In this document: positions 39,940-51,739 of the stretch, one piece after another
Position numbering within the stretch: the stretch's first letter is position 1
Layout: each line of letters begins with the position of its first letter
Assembly (NCBI RefSeq): GCF_007565055.1
Contig: NC_044560.1
Span: 47,915,530 to 47,979,529, forward strand
DNA length: 64,000 nt
Source of the DNA: Rhinopithecus roxellana
Taxonomy: Eukaryota > Chordata > Mammalia > Primates > Cercopithecidae
Direction of reading: 5' to 3'
Notes under the pieces: model-generated
What the model was told of the DNA's origin: nothing
Database searches by the model: none
The model's input: only the letters and a program-made list of their open reading frames with translations
Program-made: the position numbers and the translations under genes

Positions 39940-40099
39940 AAATTTATTTTATTACAGGGTCTCACTGTGTCACCCAGGCTGGAGCACAGTGGTACAACCA
40001 TGGCTCCCTGCAACCTTGAGCTCTTGGGCTCAAGCAATCCTCCCACTTCAGCCTCCTGAGCAGCTAGGACTACAGGTGCATGCCATCATGCCCAGCTAA

Positions 40100-40152
<53 letters not shown>

Positions 40153-40258
40153 TTTTGGTAGAGACAGGATTTTACCATGTTGCCCAGGCTGGTCTTGGCC
40201 TTCTGGGCTCAAGTGGTCCTCCCGCCTCAGTCTCCCAAAATGCTGAGATGACAGGCCA
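39940..40258 (-). mobile_element. AluJ-type element, antisense, carrying a TG microsatellite
   Basis: A reverse Alu of J type ('caagcaatcctcccacttca', 'ctcaagtggtcctcccgcct') with a decayed T tail ('ttttttaaaatttattttatt') and a truncated left-arm end ('gatgacaggccaccatttg'). The linker between 'cagctaatt' and 'atttttggtagagac' contains the TG run annotated separately. The 82-codon frame over it is an artefact. Confidence 0.93.
40102..40150. repeat. (TG)24 microsatellite in an Alu linker
   Basis: An uninterrupted TG run of about 49 bases. In other Alus of this window the same position reads 'aatttttgtattttt', so the short TGTA probably seeded the expansion. Confidence 0.95.
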
Positions 40259-40350
40259 CCATTTGAGTGTCTTCTTTACTTTTTGTTTCCTTCTTTGTAA
40301 TGTGAAGAAAATTATACACTCCTTGTAGGGTTGAGGTGAAGATTAGAGGT

Positions 40351-41299
40351 CATCCTTACCAAAAGGCCAAACTGGTGCCTGGTTTTGGGGGCAGTAAGCA
40401 GCAGCCACTCTGACTGTGTCCTCGCTTCCTGGGTGGTGAGGTTTGCAGTGTGGAGAGGAAGAGAAGGGAAGCAGACAATCTAGCAATCTGTGGAAATTCT
40501 TTTTGAACGCTTTGATAAGCTCAGGCCCAAGGGCTGTCTCATTTGACTTCCTCTTACTCACCTTCCTGTCTGGTTGGCAGTCACCAGGCTGGAAGCCATG
40601 CCGTGGCCCCTCACTGGTGGGTCAGTATGTTTTATTTCCCCTCAGTCCTCTCTAATGAAAAGCACTCGCATCCAGTAAATCTTTCCTTTGCTCTTATTAA
40701 AGCACTTGATGTTGGTTATTGAGGTCTGTTCCAAGCTAGGTGAGGATCAATAAGGCGATCCACTTAATCACTTCAGCAATCAACAAGCTATTTTCTTAGC
40801 TTGCACTCTGGCCACTGCCTGCAGAAATCCAGGGGCTTATCAGGCCCTTGTAACCCAGGGAGCTGCCTGGAGATTTTCCCTTTCATTTCCCTCCTCCCTG
40901 TCAACCTCATGAAGTCCCAAGTGTTCTGAAACAGCCCTGCCCTCTGCTTGGTCTCAGGGCTGTGTTGGGTAAGATAATGACAAGCCTGTGCTTCTATTTG
41001 TACTCTTGCCATTAAGGGCTCCAACTGTGTCTGGGCTGTGGGCAGTCAATAACCTGATTACAGATGGTCTCGTTTTGGCCAAAGCCTCGTTTTGCCAGGC
41101 TTTGCACACCTGGGCAGGGCAACTACTTAGAATGAGGGTGACCCTATTCCTACAGGGCCAAGCCTTTCTCCCACTTCAGTATTCAAATTTCACTATCACC
41201 GGGAAACTCCCAGGAAAAGGATCAGTCCTTTGCTCCTTGTAATGTTTTGAACTTAGGTTTACTCTAAGGCATGCTGTACGATATTCGAGCTCTGTCCTG
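40351..41299. other. Repeat-free stretch
   Basis: About 950 bp with no recognised interspersed repeat. Frames of 72, 70, 78 and 84 codons on both strands have no domain support. Confidence 0.4.
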
Positions 41300-41425
41300 T
41301 TTTCCAGACAGCCTGTGATCTCCTTAAAGACTGGGGCTGTGTCTTAGTCATCTCTGCATTATCAAGACCACCCCAATGTCTCACCTGCAGGAGCTCAGTT
41401 GCACTTATTGAAAAGAAAGAAGGAA
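41300..41425 (+). mobile_element. L2 LINE 3' end fragment, sense
   Basis: 'gtgatctccttaaagactgg', 'ggctgtgtcttagtcatctc' and 'tcagttgcacttattgaaaa' match the L2 terminus loosely. A short GAAGGAAG tract follows at about 41417-41430. Confidence 0.6.
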
Positions 41426-41469
41426 GGAAGGACAATAAAAAGGAAAGAATGAATTTTTTTAATAGTCCT

Positions 41470-41625
41470 GGAAAACAGCATGGTTTCAAGTCCTGGCATT
41501 GCCAATAATTGCTGGGTGACCTTAGGCAAGATAAAGAATTTGTTTCAGACTCAATTTCCTTATCTGTCAGTGAATTAGATAATCCCCCAAATTCTTTCCA
41601 GCTCAAACATTTTGTAATCTTATGC
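41470..41625 (+). mobile_element. MIR SINE, sense
   Basis: 'acagcatggtttcaagtcct', 'gctgggtgaccttaggcaag' and 'actcaatttccttatctgtc' give a clear MIR 5' half and centre. Confidence 0.85.
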
Positions 41626-42660
41626 CTGTAAATCTATGGTTACCAACTCTTTCATACCCAAAGCCACTGTATATAACAAGTATTTTGAAATCTCCTTTTG
41701 CCAACATGAAATGAAATGATTCAATATTACAACATACCTTCATCCAATTAGGAAAAAAAATACTCTAACTGTAATTTAAAGGGGAAATAAAAGCAAAACA
41801 ATTTATGATAAAATAATACATATTCCTTTATGTAAAAGTATGGCTAGTACCAGAAGATATGATGAAGGAGTCAGAACCTCACGCTACTCTGTTGAATCAC
41901 TTTGAATGATGTGACAGTTACAAATGCAGAGTGATGCAGGTAGGTTACTTTGGTGCCTCATATGCCACAAGAAGTACTGATGTCATTACAGTTCTAACCT
42001 AGCAACACACAACATTTCCAGAATTGACATGGTAGTCATATTCCTGGAAAATTCAAGATACGTAAAGCAAAGGTAGATTTTAAGCTCAGATAATTTAAAA
42101 AAAAAACAGGTTTTTCAGCCATATAAATATCTGTGGAACATTCAAAAGCTCTCTGAGAAGCAGAAAGATTCTTCATAGTTCAGAACTGTCCCTGCCATTG
42201 AAGATCTCTAGAATCCTTGGCTCCTGCCCACTATGAACCAGCAGAGCCTCCTTGTACCAACCAAGAACCTGCCCACCTACCAAATATTAAAAATGCTATC
42301 CACAAGGTGGTATCATTTCTTCCAGGAGCTAGTGCTCTAAGCTTTAAAATGTTCTGTGCAGAGCAGGCTTCAAGGATGAACAATCTGTGTAGTTATCAGG
42401 GCTCCCTGCTCTTTGAAGGATCATGTCCTTGAATGCTCTGTTGTTACTCTCCTGAATTTCTTAATGATTTTTGAATAAGGGTCCTTATGTGTTCATTTTA
42501 CAGCAGGCCCTGCAAATTATATAGCCAGTCCTGGCTATGCATTATGATAGGATTGCTGTATTCCTAAGCATCTGAGAGATGTTTAGTGTTGAAATGACTA
42601 GTTTCCTTTGCCTAATAGTGCTTTCTTTTAATTAGCTAGGATATCCTTAATTACTTTAAT
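41626..42660. other. Unassigned stretch, possibly containing an ancient DNA element
   Basis: No firm family. The part at 41770-42070 ('aagatatgatgaaggagtca', 'tcctggaaaattcaagatac') has the texture of an old hAT-type repeat, but I cannot place it. 42480-42600 is plain. A 71-codon frame at 42217-42432 has no motif. Confidence 0.35.
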
Positions 42661-42664
42661 TAAT

Positions 42665-42910
42665 TAATTTGTTCATTTATTAAACTAATACACATTGAGC
42701 TTCTGTTATACACCAGGTAGACTCTGGAGTCAGAAGACCTGAACCACGATCCTGAAAGAGCTTACAGATTCTTGGATTCTCTGACTTTAACATGGAATTA
42801 TTAATAATAACTCTCTTTACTTATTGTACAGAATAAGTGTGAATTTAAAAAGATATAGCATTTGGAAGTAAATTGTACACTATGACATAAATGTCAGTTG
42901 CTAATTTTAT
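42665..42910. mobile_element. Composite of L2 and MIR fragments
   Basis: An antisense L2-like start 'cacattgagcttctgttata' (about 42691), then sense MIR-like 'gactctggagtcagaagacc' (42721-42740) and 'ggaattattaataataactc'. Boundaries are uncertain. A TAAT-rich run (42652-42672) lies at the left edge. Confidence 0.45.
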
Positions 42911-44490
42911 TATTGTGCTACTCTTTTTATCTTTGAAGTAAAGTTTTCTACTTTTCTTCATTTAGATATCATGGAACATGATGCTCTTGGCAGGACACCA
43001 AATATCAACTTTCCTACAAAAATCAGAAAACAGAGTAATTGGGTTCAGCAAAATCTTTCAATTTGGGTGTTACTAGTGTAGACTTCATGATAACTCAAAA
43101 TAATTTTATCAAATTTAAAAAAAGATATGTTAAATTGAGTTTGTCACATAATCATGGAAGTTTTGGGCTGATATAGACTTCAAAACATTATCCAGTGCTT
43201 AAATCTGCTATAATATCCCTACTGAGTATTTACAGAACCAGCTTTGGTTAATTCCTGTGATGTGTCCTTTGGAAGCATGTGTGCCCTATGTTAGGAATGT
43301 TTAAAAAAGCAATCCAGTACCTTTGTATGTGAATTACAAATTATTCTCATCCACTCATTAGAGCAGGGCAGGGCAGCATGCCTTCTACTAGGCAATACTT
43401 ACTTAATTTAGTTGTATTTTATAGTAACAAAATTTCTCTGAAAAGATATACTTTATAATTCACACTTTTCACAAATTCAGCTCACCCCAAACACCTAATT
43501 TTTTAATAGTAAGGTATTACCATATTATGAAGAAATTTAAAATGTAGGGAGTGACTTTCACAAGTATTAGAATCTACTCGGATATAGTTAGTTGGTTCGG
43601 AGATTATTAAGCAGCAACAATTTGTGCTTGGGAGGGAGATGGAAGCTAGTCTTGCCTTAATTTGTTGGAGTCATGGGCTGAGTCACAGTAAGGTCCGGGC
43701 ACAGGGTCATGTCAAGGCATGATCCTAACTCTGTTATCTACAGGAAGAGAAAGGGCCATTATACTTTGAGACTGGGATTCTTTCCTTTGTAGTAGCTTTA
43801 TGAAAATAGAATTGAGAAGAGTCGCATTTTCCTATGGACTGCTGGCTGTATATGGTTTGTACGTGAGAATTTGAAAATGGATATCTTTGGATAACATTAA
43901 GAAAATGACAGATTTTATTTAGCTGGTTTTATATGCAAACCTACTTATATGCATATAGATGTGTGAGCGAACACATGTGTGTTTGTAACAGGAGGCATGA
44001 AGAGGTGAAACAGTTATACCCTTTGATAATACCAGGTGTGATGGGCTATTGAATGGTTTCCTATTGGAAGGACTCAAGCACCTTGCAAGCAGAAAGTGAC
44101 TCTCCCTGTCCAAAGGGGTGTGAAACTTCTCCCACTGCTGAACCTCACAGGATAGAGAAACGATACAGCTCTCTGAAAGAGTGGAGTGGCAGGGGGTTCT
44201 GGTTAGGGAACAGGGAGCTGCAGGAAAATGCTGAAGGTGTTTTCAGAGTATGTTGGTGGGAATCCGAGTTTTTCCTAGAAATAAATTCTTTAACGCTTGG
44301 AACCTCGTGTTTAAAGACTGAGTTCTAAGAAAGTGTGCAGGCAAAGACTAAGGGCTGTGAAGCAAGAAATGAGCATTCCTGTGTGGAAAGCTTGGGACAG
44401 AAGACTCGGGGGCCACAGGAAACACAGAGAGACTGTTCTGTAGCCTCATTAGTTGCACGATTCTTCAACAAACCCGCACCAGACTCACCG
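42911..44490. other. Repeat-poor stretch of about 1.6 kb
   Basis: No recognised Alu, L1, L2, MIR or LTR. AT-rich before 43600. Frames of 64 (43919-44113 minus), 91 (44053-44328 plus) and 88 codons (44325-44591 minus) lack domains. Confidence 0.4.
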
Positions 44491-44494
44491 CGGA

Positions 44495-44612
44495 ACGCAT
44501 TAAAAAAATGCTGATTCCTCAGCCCTACTTCAGGTCTGGTGATTTTGGAATATGTGGTTTTAAGCAAGCTTCCTGGATGATTTTTAGTCACACTGAAGGC
44601 TGAGAATGAGGA
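44495..44612 (-). mobile_element. MER5-type hAT-Charlie MITE fragment
   Basis: 'aatgctgattcctcagccct', 'acttcaggtctggtgatttt', 'gtggttttaagcaagcttcc' and 'tggatgatttttagtcacac' follow the MER5A/B consensus near its centre and one end. Strand is by comparison with remembered consensus. There is no transposase. Confidence 0.7.
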
Positions 44613-44629
44613 GGAATGGAATAATCATT

Positions 44630-44785
44630 GGTGTAATGCCTGTCTGCTCTCTGTCTTCTATGAGAACAAGGACCGGGTCTTGTTCTGCAATGTTTCTCCG
44701 GCACCTCTTTCAGCCCATCGACCATCAAAACCATTCAATAAATAGTTTTTGAATAATTAGATGAATGAATGAATAAAAGGAACTA
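44630..44785 (+). mobile_element. L2 LINE 3' end fragment, sense
   Basis: 'cttctatgagaacaaggacc', 'gggtcttgttctgcaatgtt', 'aaaccattcaataaatagtt' and terminal 'gatgaatgaatgaataaaa'. It is a clear L2 3' end with the typical TGAA-type terminal repeat. Confidence 0.85.
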
Positions 44786-46544
44786 TAAACTGATATGATA
44801 GCCCACTCCATACCTTTTATAATTCTTTGTCTTTTGATAGTAAAGGCCACAGGTTCTAGTTCGTATTTAAGAACGGGGTTAGACATTTTCAACAAAATCC
44901 ATTTAATGTTTTAAAAAATCCTGCCTCTAAGAACTTTAAAGTATTGTTATATATAGGTATCTTGATTAGGTGGATTCTTGCTGATTATTACAGTACAGAT
45001 GCTGGCGCTAAGAGCGGGGAACTCCAGGTGTGTGCAATGTTAAGAATTCTTTGTTAATTAAATTTGTTTCTGTCTGCTGTCTATTGCACACCTAGCTAGA
45101 GGGATTTCGGGAAAACATGTATGAACTTACAGTTAAAATCTGGAAGAAAGAGTTCAAAGACAGAGCACATCATATTGTGGTGGTTTGAACATCTTTCAAC
45201 TCCCTCCCTGTTATGCAACTGAAGGATACAGTGGAGCTGCAACCTAACCCCAAACCCTTCTTCCCCAGACAGAGGATTTTTTCATAAAATCCACTCAGTC
45301 CCTTCTTCTCATGTTCTCCATACACTTCTCACCAGAAAAAAGAAATCATTCATATCTAACAAAGGGTCTTGGATTCTTCAGATAGTTTCCATTATAAGTT
45401 TTTGGCACCGTTATTACTCTCAGCTCAAGTTACCTTTCTGATCCCTCTTCTTTCATCTGCTGAAAATGGATTATTTCCTTATTAGCTTGAAACCCTTACT
45501 GTTCACTGGAAGCAGGCCTGTGTATGAACAATGCTACCCCGGCATATTCCTGAAGTTCCCCGGTTGTTCAGAAACTTGCCCTTAAAGCAAGCTTTCCTGA
45601 GAGTGGAATGACAGTGTCTTTTCAGGAAAGGGCTGCTATCACCAGAAAACTTTCTAGACCCTTGCCTTGAGAAAGCTGAGCGCTGCCAACAAGTGCGGGA
45701 AACCATAACAAAGTATTTTCTGTGAAGGAGATGTCTTATGGGTTGGCTCCATTTGGGGTTCATGGGTCTAAGAGGCACAATGAAGAGACTTGGGAGTCCT
45801 TCCTACACAGCTTCAGCCAGAGATTTTCCACTTTGAACTATTTCATCATGGAAATTCAACTTCTTGGTTCATTTGGAAAAAAAAGATCTACTTCCTAAAT
45901 ATTTTAGAAATCACTTTATAGATTATCTCAAATTTGAAATATTTTCTGAGGTTCTTTACCAGGGTTCATGGATATTATTCAAGGATATTTGAATTTAGAT
46001 GAGAAAATAAATTATGCCTTTATGTTCACTAATCTCTAAAAGAAATTTATCATGTCTACTAATTATGATGGAGAGCAATAATATTAGCAATGGAGAGTCA
46101 CAGTAATATTAGCAAAAACCAGGACTGTCATCACTAGAAATCACAGATATCTTCATATCATATTACAGTTGTTGAAGATGTCTTGAAACATTATTTACAT
46201 TTACCACTATCTTGAAATTCTTGTAAATATTAATCCCTCTAATAGAGCTTGCTTTGTGATGCATGAATACAGAAGCACTATTCTTGCTATAGCACACTAT
46301 TTGAAATATTTTGATACATGGATTTGATAGCTATCTGTTTGATAATGTGTATATATTTGATCACAACATACATAGTAACTTTAGTTGCTCAATGCACTTT
46401 CTTCTTTTATGTATTTAAAATACTACTCTGAAAAGAGATACATGATTCACCAGACTGTTAAATGGGTCCATAGCATAAAGAAGTTCAGAACCCCTGAAAG
46501 CAACTCAGGGTCTGCATTTTGTGGTTGTAGTAGCTAATGAGTTG
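44786..46544. other. Repeat-poor stretch of about 1.75 kb
   Basis: No recognised interspersed repeat. AT-rich from 45840 to 46480. One 91-codon minus-strand frame (45503-45778) has no domain. One of the longest unassigned stretches in the window. Confidence 0.4.
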
Positions 46545-46730
46545 TGAGAAGTAAAAAGAGCCCCTTACTTGAAATCAAGAGGTCTGTGTTTGAGTCTCAG
46601 CTCTGCCACTTAACAGCTAAAGAGCACGTCATGGGCTGCTTTGAGCTCCAGTTTCCTTACTGTTATAGGGAAATAGAAACAATGGCCACCTTGCGGGGTA
46701 ATTGGCAGGGTGAGATCAACAGCTTAGGAT
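46545..46730 (+). mobile_element. MIR SINE, sense
   Basis: 'tgtttgagtctcagctctgc', 'cacttaacagctaaagagca', 'gagctccagtttccttactg' and 'ccaccttgcggggtaattgg' give the MIR order. Confidence 0.85.
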
Positions 46731-46834
46731 CTCTTTGTCTCTGGTCCCCCTAACTCAATTTTTAAACATCATACACATGCATGCATTTTTCTTTTGAAAT
46801 AGAGTCCTGATGATATTATTCCACCCCTGCCTAT

Positions 46835-47215
46835 TGGATATAGTCCAGCACCTCAGCCCAGCACAAAGTTCTGGAACCTTGTCCAATAGTGCTCCCCACT
46901 CAACCACTTCAGCCATAAGGAGCTTTTTATCATTTCCTTATCACATCATCCTTTTCCTTCCCTTAAGAACCTTGCCCATTCAGTTGCCTGTTCTTGGAAT
47001 AACTGCTCCAGCTTTTCCATTCAGAAAATGTACACTCAAATCGTGCCCTTCTCTCTGCAGCTCTTCCCCTGGTTCTCTCAGCAGACTCCCTCTTCCTCAG
47101 TGCTCCCAGGGACGTGCTCTACTCCTCTGTTATAACATTTGACACCCGCTTATATTAATTCATTTTTACCATGTTTGATTCTCTCATTCTCATTTATATT
47201 ATGATTTTTTTTTCA
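46835..47215 (+). mobile_element. L2 LINE, sense
   Basis: 'tgcccattcagttgcctgtt', 'cttggaataactgctccagc', 'cactcaaatcgtgcccttct' and 'gacgtgctctactcctctgt' match the central sense L2 3' region. The terminal 'cctggcacatagt' part is missing. The 110-codon frame 46810-47142 is pyrimidine-rich L2 DNA. Confidence 0.65.
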
Positions 47216-47355
47216 AGCTTGGGATATGAAGCTGCATTAGGGAGAAAGCTTGCACAGCTTAAAAAACACGTTGATATTATCATCACATTGACTGGATGTT
47301 GGTCATTGTATTACTTTTATTTTGGAATTCCAGATATCATGAAAGGATTTGAGGG

Positions 47356-47379
47356 TTTTTTTTTTTTTTTTTTTTTTTT
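47356..47379. repeat. Isolated T24 tract
   Basis: A pure poly(T) run with no Alu or L1 attached on either side. It could mark the tail of a minus-strand retrocopy to its right, but no reverse-complement AATAAA follows within 30 bases, so this is not supported. Confidence 0.9.
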
Positions 47380-47794
47380 GTGAATCCAAAGATGGCATTT
47401 ACAAAAGATGGAGAAGCAGTTCCCTACTGAGGGACATGCATACAAAAAGCAGATGACAACACATGTGAGCATTTCCCATGTGCGTTCTGGGGAGGCACAA
47501 GCAGTGGGGCCTTGACTGGGGGTGGGCATCTTCCTTCAGAAGTTCCAAAAAGCCTTTCTCTCTCTCCTTCTTTTTCAGCCCATAGAGTTCCCAGGGAAGA
47601 ATGAACCCAGATTCTTGACCTGTAGAAGTGGTGTACTCCCTGGAGAAGTCACTGGCTGGCAACCATGCTATTCTGTCTGTCCACCTAACTGTGGGCTCCC
47701 AGATCACCACTGCTATGGGTAGGGGGCTGTGGGGTGGGCCTGCTCGGGGTGACAGGCTAGCTGTGCTCCCATAGCAGAGGTGGGAGAAGGAAAT
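47380..47794. other. Unassigned stretch
   Basis: No repeat recognised. A 151-codon minus-strand frame spans 47399-47854, partly over the adjacent MIR. It has no domain that I can name. Confidence 0.4.
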
Positions 47795-47998
47795 CACATC
47801 AGGTGTGCAGCTATGTCGTGCCAGGCACTGTGCTGTGTATTGCACACATCTCAAACTAAATGTGTAAGGTATTTTTTTTACATATTACAAATAAAGGAAC
47901 TGGGCTCAGAAAAGCTGCATTATTTGCCCAAATTGCAGCAGATTTGAATCCAGGTTAATCTGACTCCACAACCCATGTTCTTTTCACTACATTCCCAT
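47795..47998 (-). mobile_element. MIR SINE, antisense
   Basis: 'cgtgccaggcactgtgctgt', 'aaaggaactgggctcagaaa', 'ttatttgcccaaattgcagc' and 'gatttgaatccaggttaatc' are clear antisense MIR landmarks. Confidence 0.92.
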
Positions 47999-48189
47999 AT
48001 CCTTGTTCCCTATACTGTCCTCACTGGTCAAGGTGAGCTTGGTCTTCCACAAACAGGCTAGAAAGGTATGCTTACTTATCTTTAACTTTATGCTTTTAAA
48101 CTAATTCTTAAAAAATCTTCTCTGGATAAGTCACAGACAATGGGAATGTGTATTTCTAATACATTAATGTAGTATTTCTACTACATTAT

Positions 48190-48340
48190 TGGTTTACATA
48201 ATGCCATCACTTTGTCATCTTCTTTGACACAACATCCCCCTCCCCTCTAGTTTATAAATGAGGACGTTGAGGCACAAAATGGTTAAGTGACTTGCCCAAG
48301 GGGGAGATTTGTCCAGTCATAAAGATGGGCCTGAACTTTT
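48190..48340 (-). mobile_element. MIR SINE, antisense
   Basis: 'tttataaatgaggacgttga', 'ggcacaaaatggttaagtga' and 'cttgcccaagggggagattt' identify the centre of an antisense MIR. Confidence 0.85.
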
Positions 48341-50082
48341 TCTACTTTGCATTCTGACTTGAAAGGCAGGAAACATATGCTCAAGAGGGAGATCTCACAA
48401 AATTTCATGTCAGATCGTGCTCTCGCTAATTTAATCCTGTCATGCCTGGTTATATCCCTTTGGAAAAACCACCACCAATGCCTTCTCTTTTGAAATATTT
48501 ACACTAAAAATATTCCCTGTACAAACCACCTCACTCTTTCACAAGGAGCTGACTTGGCCCTCTCCCCTAAAGTGGGTTGCACATCCACCCGGCCCACCCC
48601 CTGAGCTCACTCTAGCTCCCTTCCAGTTAGAATTTATTCAGAGCCTCCCTTTCTAGGAGGAAGCAAGGAGGGGGCCGTTATCTTCGTGGACTCGGGTCCT
48701 CCTGGACCCTTTGTCCTTGTGGTCATGTTTCAAACAGAGTTGAGGGCTCCCCAAAGGGGAAAGATTATTTAAGTTTTGTAAATGCTGCCCTCCAAAAACC
48801 ACTCCACATAAATGTTTCATGGCTTAGCCTCTGTGAGGCCAGAGCTGGAACATTCAGCTGTGAGGGTGTTTATATTTGTGGAACTCTCTTGAACATTTGC
48901 TGCGGGTTTTAAACAGCTGCTATGCTGAAGCTCTGGGGATAGGAAGATCATGAATATTCAGGTGAAGCCACCAGAATGAACAGCCGTTAATAGAATAAAT
49001 GCCTAAACAGTTGTGTAAGGCTTATTAAGACCTATTGGGGCTGAGATAATAAATTCCCACTCTGACATGTTGCAACTACTGTCGCTTAAACACTTTGGAC
49101 CACCTCTTCTGAACTGAAGGAAAAAATGATGTTAGTTCTCTGCGCGAACACAAAGAAACACCTGGAAGCCTTGGCAAGGGGATGAGATTTGGCAGAGATC
49201 TTTCCATGTACCGATGCATCCTCAGGAAAATGATGTGCCATTCATTGTTCCTGTTGTCAAGGTTATCGCAGTCGACTCCAGGCTGGAACGGGCATTGCTC
49301 TTGCACAGAAGAAAGTCTGTCCTGACTCCCTCAGCGTGCCTCAACATCAACTGAGAGCCACTGTGAACCTCTGGGGCACTGAGCCTGGCTACCAGCATCT
49401 GCACCCCAGCCCATATGGCCTGGGCCTCTCCCTTGGTAAGCCTCTTCCAACAGGGTATCAGAGGAACCAAATACACAATTACATTGAACACTTGCTTTTC
49501 ATTCGCTTGCTCCATAATCCATAGCAGGGAACACAATGCAAAGATTGCAAATGTAAAAGTGACCTTTCCAAGTGGCAACACCTAGTGTGTTAAAAAGTCC
49601 ATTGCAGACTGGGTTTGTAAGGTGCACGCTGTAAACATGGGGAATGTGGGAAACAGTAGAGAGGGACTGTTTTCTCCTTTGGATGTTAGCTGTCTCATTG
49701 CGTTAGGCTGAGCCAGGCTCCTCGGTTCTGGCTCCCACAGTCACAAAGCATTAACCAAGGGTATACAGGGGAACTCACCCAGGTTCACACCTAGAGAAGA
49801 CTCAGTAATATTTGATCAGCAACCTGCTGTCAATTTAGATAAACAGCATTTGACTTCAAATAAAGGTAACTAACTCAATGAAGGAAGCCTGTGCATAGAA
49901 GGCAATGTTTGCTTCTCCCAAGTTGTCAGGGAGAGCCTGCCCACCCTAGCAGCGGTCGCTGGTTGCTGATTCTCCCCACCCCTGAAGACATGATGGGGTC
50001 CTGCCAAAGACTCTGAGCCATCAGAATTCTAGAAGAGACAAACTCACAGCAAAGAAATACGCATGTCTCAGTGTGGCTTGGG
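48341..50082. other. Repeat-free island of about 1.7 kb, candidate regulatory DNA
   Basis: The longest block in which I recognise no interspersed repeat at all. It includes GC-balanced, non-simple sequence with an E-box-like CACCTG near 49160 and a TTTAAA-rich part near 48765 and 48908. Overlapping frames of 76 and 119 codons (minus) and 62 (plus) at 49076-49581 look like chance. Regulatory function is inference from lack of insertions. Confidence 0.35.
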
Positions 50083-50268
50083 AGGAGGAGTAGATTTTAG
50101 AGTGATGCTGATGTAGGTTTGAATTGTGCTCTGCCACTCAAGGTCTGAGTGTCCGAAAGCAAGTTATACCACTTCTGTGAGGTATAGCTGTCTTGCCTGT
50201 AACACAGGCATTATTCAAACCACCTGGTTGAGGAGCTGGCTAGTGGTCGGCACTCCATTAGTGTGTTT
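50083..50268 (+). mobile_element. MIR SINE, sense
   Basis: 'tttgaattgtgctctgccac', 'taccacttctgtgaggtata' and 'gcttgcctgtaacacagg'-like wording with 'ggctagtggtcggcactcca' follow MIR order. Confidence 0.8.
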
Positions 50269-51599
50269 ATTCATTTATTCACATGAATCATGAACAGTTA
50301 TTCATTAGTTTGTTTACTTCCCTTCCTCCTCGTTCTTTCTACCAGTGACCTGAACAGGGTATGGTATTAAAAATTCCCTTGCAATGCAGAGATTAGCTTT
50401 TTTCGTATGCAGTTTCAGATGTCTCCATGCCTTTAATGGACTGGATAAATCAGAGATTTGCCTAAAAGTCAGGCACATGTAAGGGGACAAAACTTATATG
50501 CCCCTTTCCTTCAACCCTCCATACTCTACTCTCCATCCATTATCGGTTACCTGGTTATCAATATAAGAACCAAATCTGTTTCAGAACCTTCTGTGTCATG
50601 GTGAAAGTTCCAGAGGAAAGAACAGATGGAATAAATTAATTAGTCAAAGCATGCTTACCTGGTAGAGCACTTATTTCCAGGAGTGGTCAAAGGGTAGTGG
50701 AACATGCAAGGGAAAAGGAAGCAGAAGTCTTTCAAAGAGCCCAAAGGCTAGTGCTGGGCATCATTCTTTATTTTGAATAAAGATGTATAGTTTTTGTTCC
50801 CATTAGCAAATAAGTCAGGAGGGGTCTGACAGTCATTGTTTTTCCAGAGATGGGTCAGAAAGTGACCCTGAAAATCTGTCCAAACAGTAACACTCTTTCA
50901 GAAGGGGGATGGGTAGGAGAGCCTTTAATGTGATCTCGATGGAGCTGATCAGACACTCGTCTGTAATGATGCCTCCTGGCAGGAGCTTGCATGGGGTTGG
51001 CTGGACAGCTGCCTTGGGAAAGCTCCTGGCAAAGCCTGCTTGCTTGGCCAACAGCAGGGGCCCAGCTGATCAGAGCCCAGATTGTACCGCTTCTCTTTCT
51101 CTCCTTTTTTCCTCCTCTCTATCATGGGCTAATACTTACTTCATCACGTCCCTGCTCCCTGTCCTTGGCACCCTTCAATGTTGACTGTCACTCCCGGGGT
51201 TCTGATTTGAAAAGTTCCACTCCAGGATGGAGGACTGTAAGAATGCCACACTGTTATTTTTATCACACAACAGGTGTGTACTCTAGGCAAACTTACACAG
51301 AGTAGAAGGCCCCTCAAAACCCCAGATTGTGGATTTAATACTAAAAATAGCTGTCCTCCCACCTCGATTCCATCCCAGGTCTCTTTGTCACATGAATTCA
51401 CTCTCACCATCTCTCCTTCCCTCTGAACTTGAACAAACAGCAAACAACACATGCTTTTTATTGTTATTCTGGAAAAGAAGAGCTGTTTCCAATGAAAGCC
51501 TATGCCAAGCAGGGTCCCTCTTTTTCCAAGAGGTTTTGGGAATGAGTGAACTTATTTTCAGCCAACAAGCAGGAAAATAAATGCCAAATGGAGGTTGCT
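50269..51599. other. Repeat-poor stretch of about 1.3 kb
   Basis: No recognised interspersed repeat. Frames of 91, 104 and 102 codons overlap at 50909-51452 on both strands, which argues against any one being real. No splice or promoter evidence. Confidence 0.4.
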
Positions 51600-51725
51600 T
51601 CATAGATAACCAATGCAGGAAGGGACCTGAGAGATCATGGCCTCTGACCAGCCAATGCAGGTGAGGAAATTTGGGGCCCAGAGGTTAAAAGATCGCCCCA
51701 TTGTTAGGGAGGATAGGAGAGAGCC
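51600..51725 (-). mobile_element. MIR-related SINE, tentative
   Basis: 'caggaagggacctgagagat' and 'caggtgaggaaatttggggc' with 'ccagaggttaaaagatcgcc' resemble the pattern 'gaagggaccttagagatcat...gatgaggaaactgaggcccagagaggt' of MIR3-type elements, as at 29845. Confidence 0.6.
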
Positions 51726-51739
51726 AATGCTCCCACTGG

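Larger units (their letters stand above)
39890..40350 (+). mobile_element. MIR SINE, sense, split by an AluJ
   Basis: The left piece 'gaccttggtgctagagttat' ends at about 39937. The right piece 'cttctttgtaatgtgaagaa' followed by 'gtagggttgaggtgaagatt' starts at about 40260. Both are weak alone but are in the correct order and orientation. Confidence 0.5.

Noticed and set aside
47399..47854. 151-codon minus-strand frame
   Set aside because: No domain, partly over a MIR, no splice or promoter context. Kept only as a note with the orphan T24 finding.
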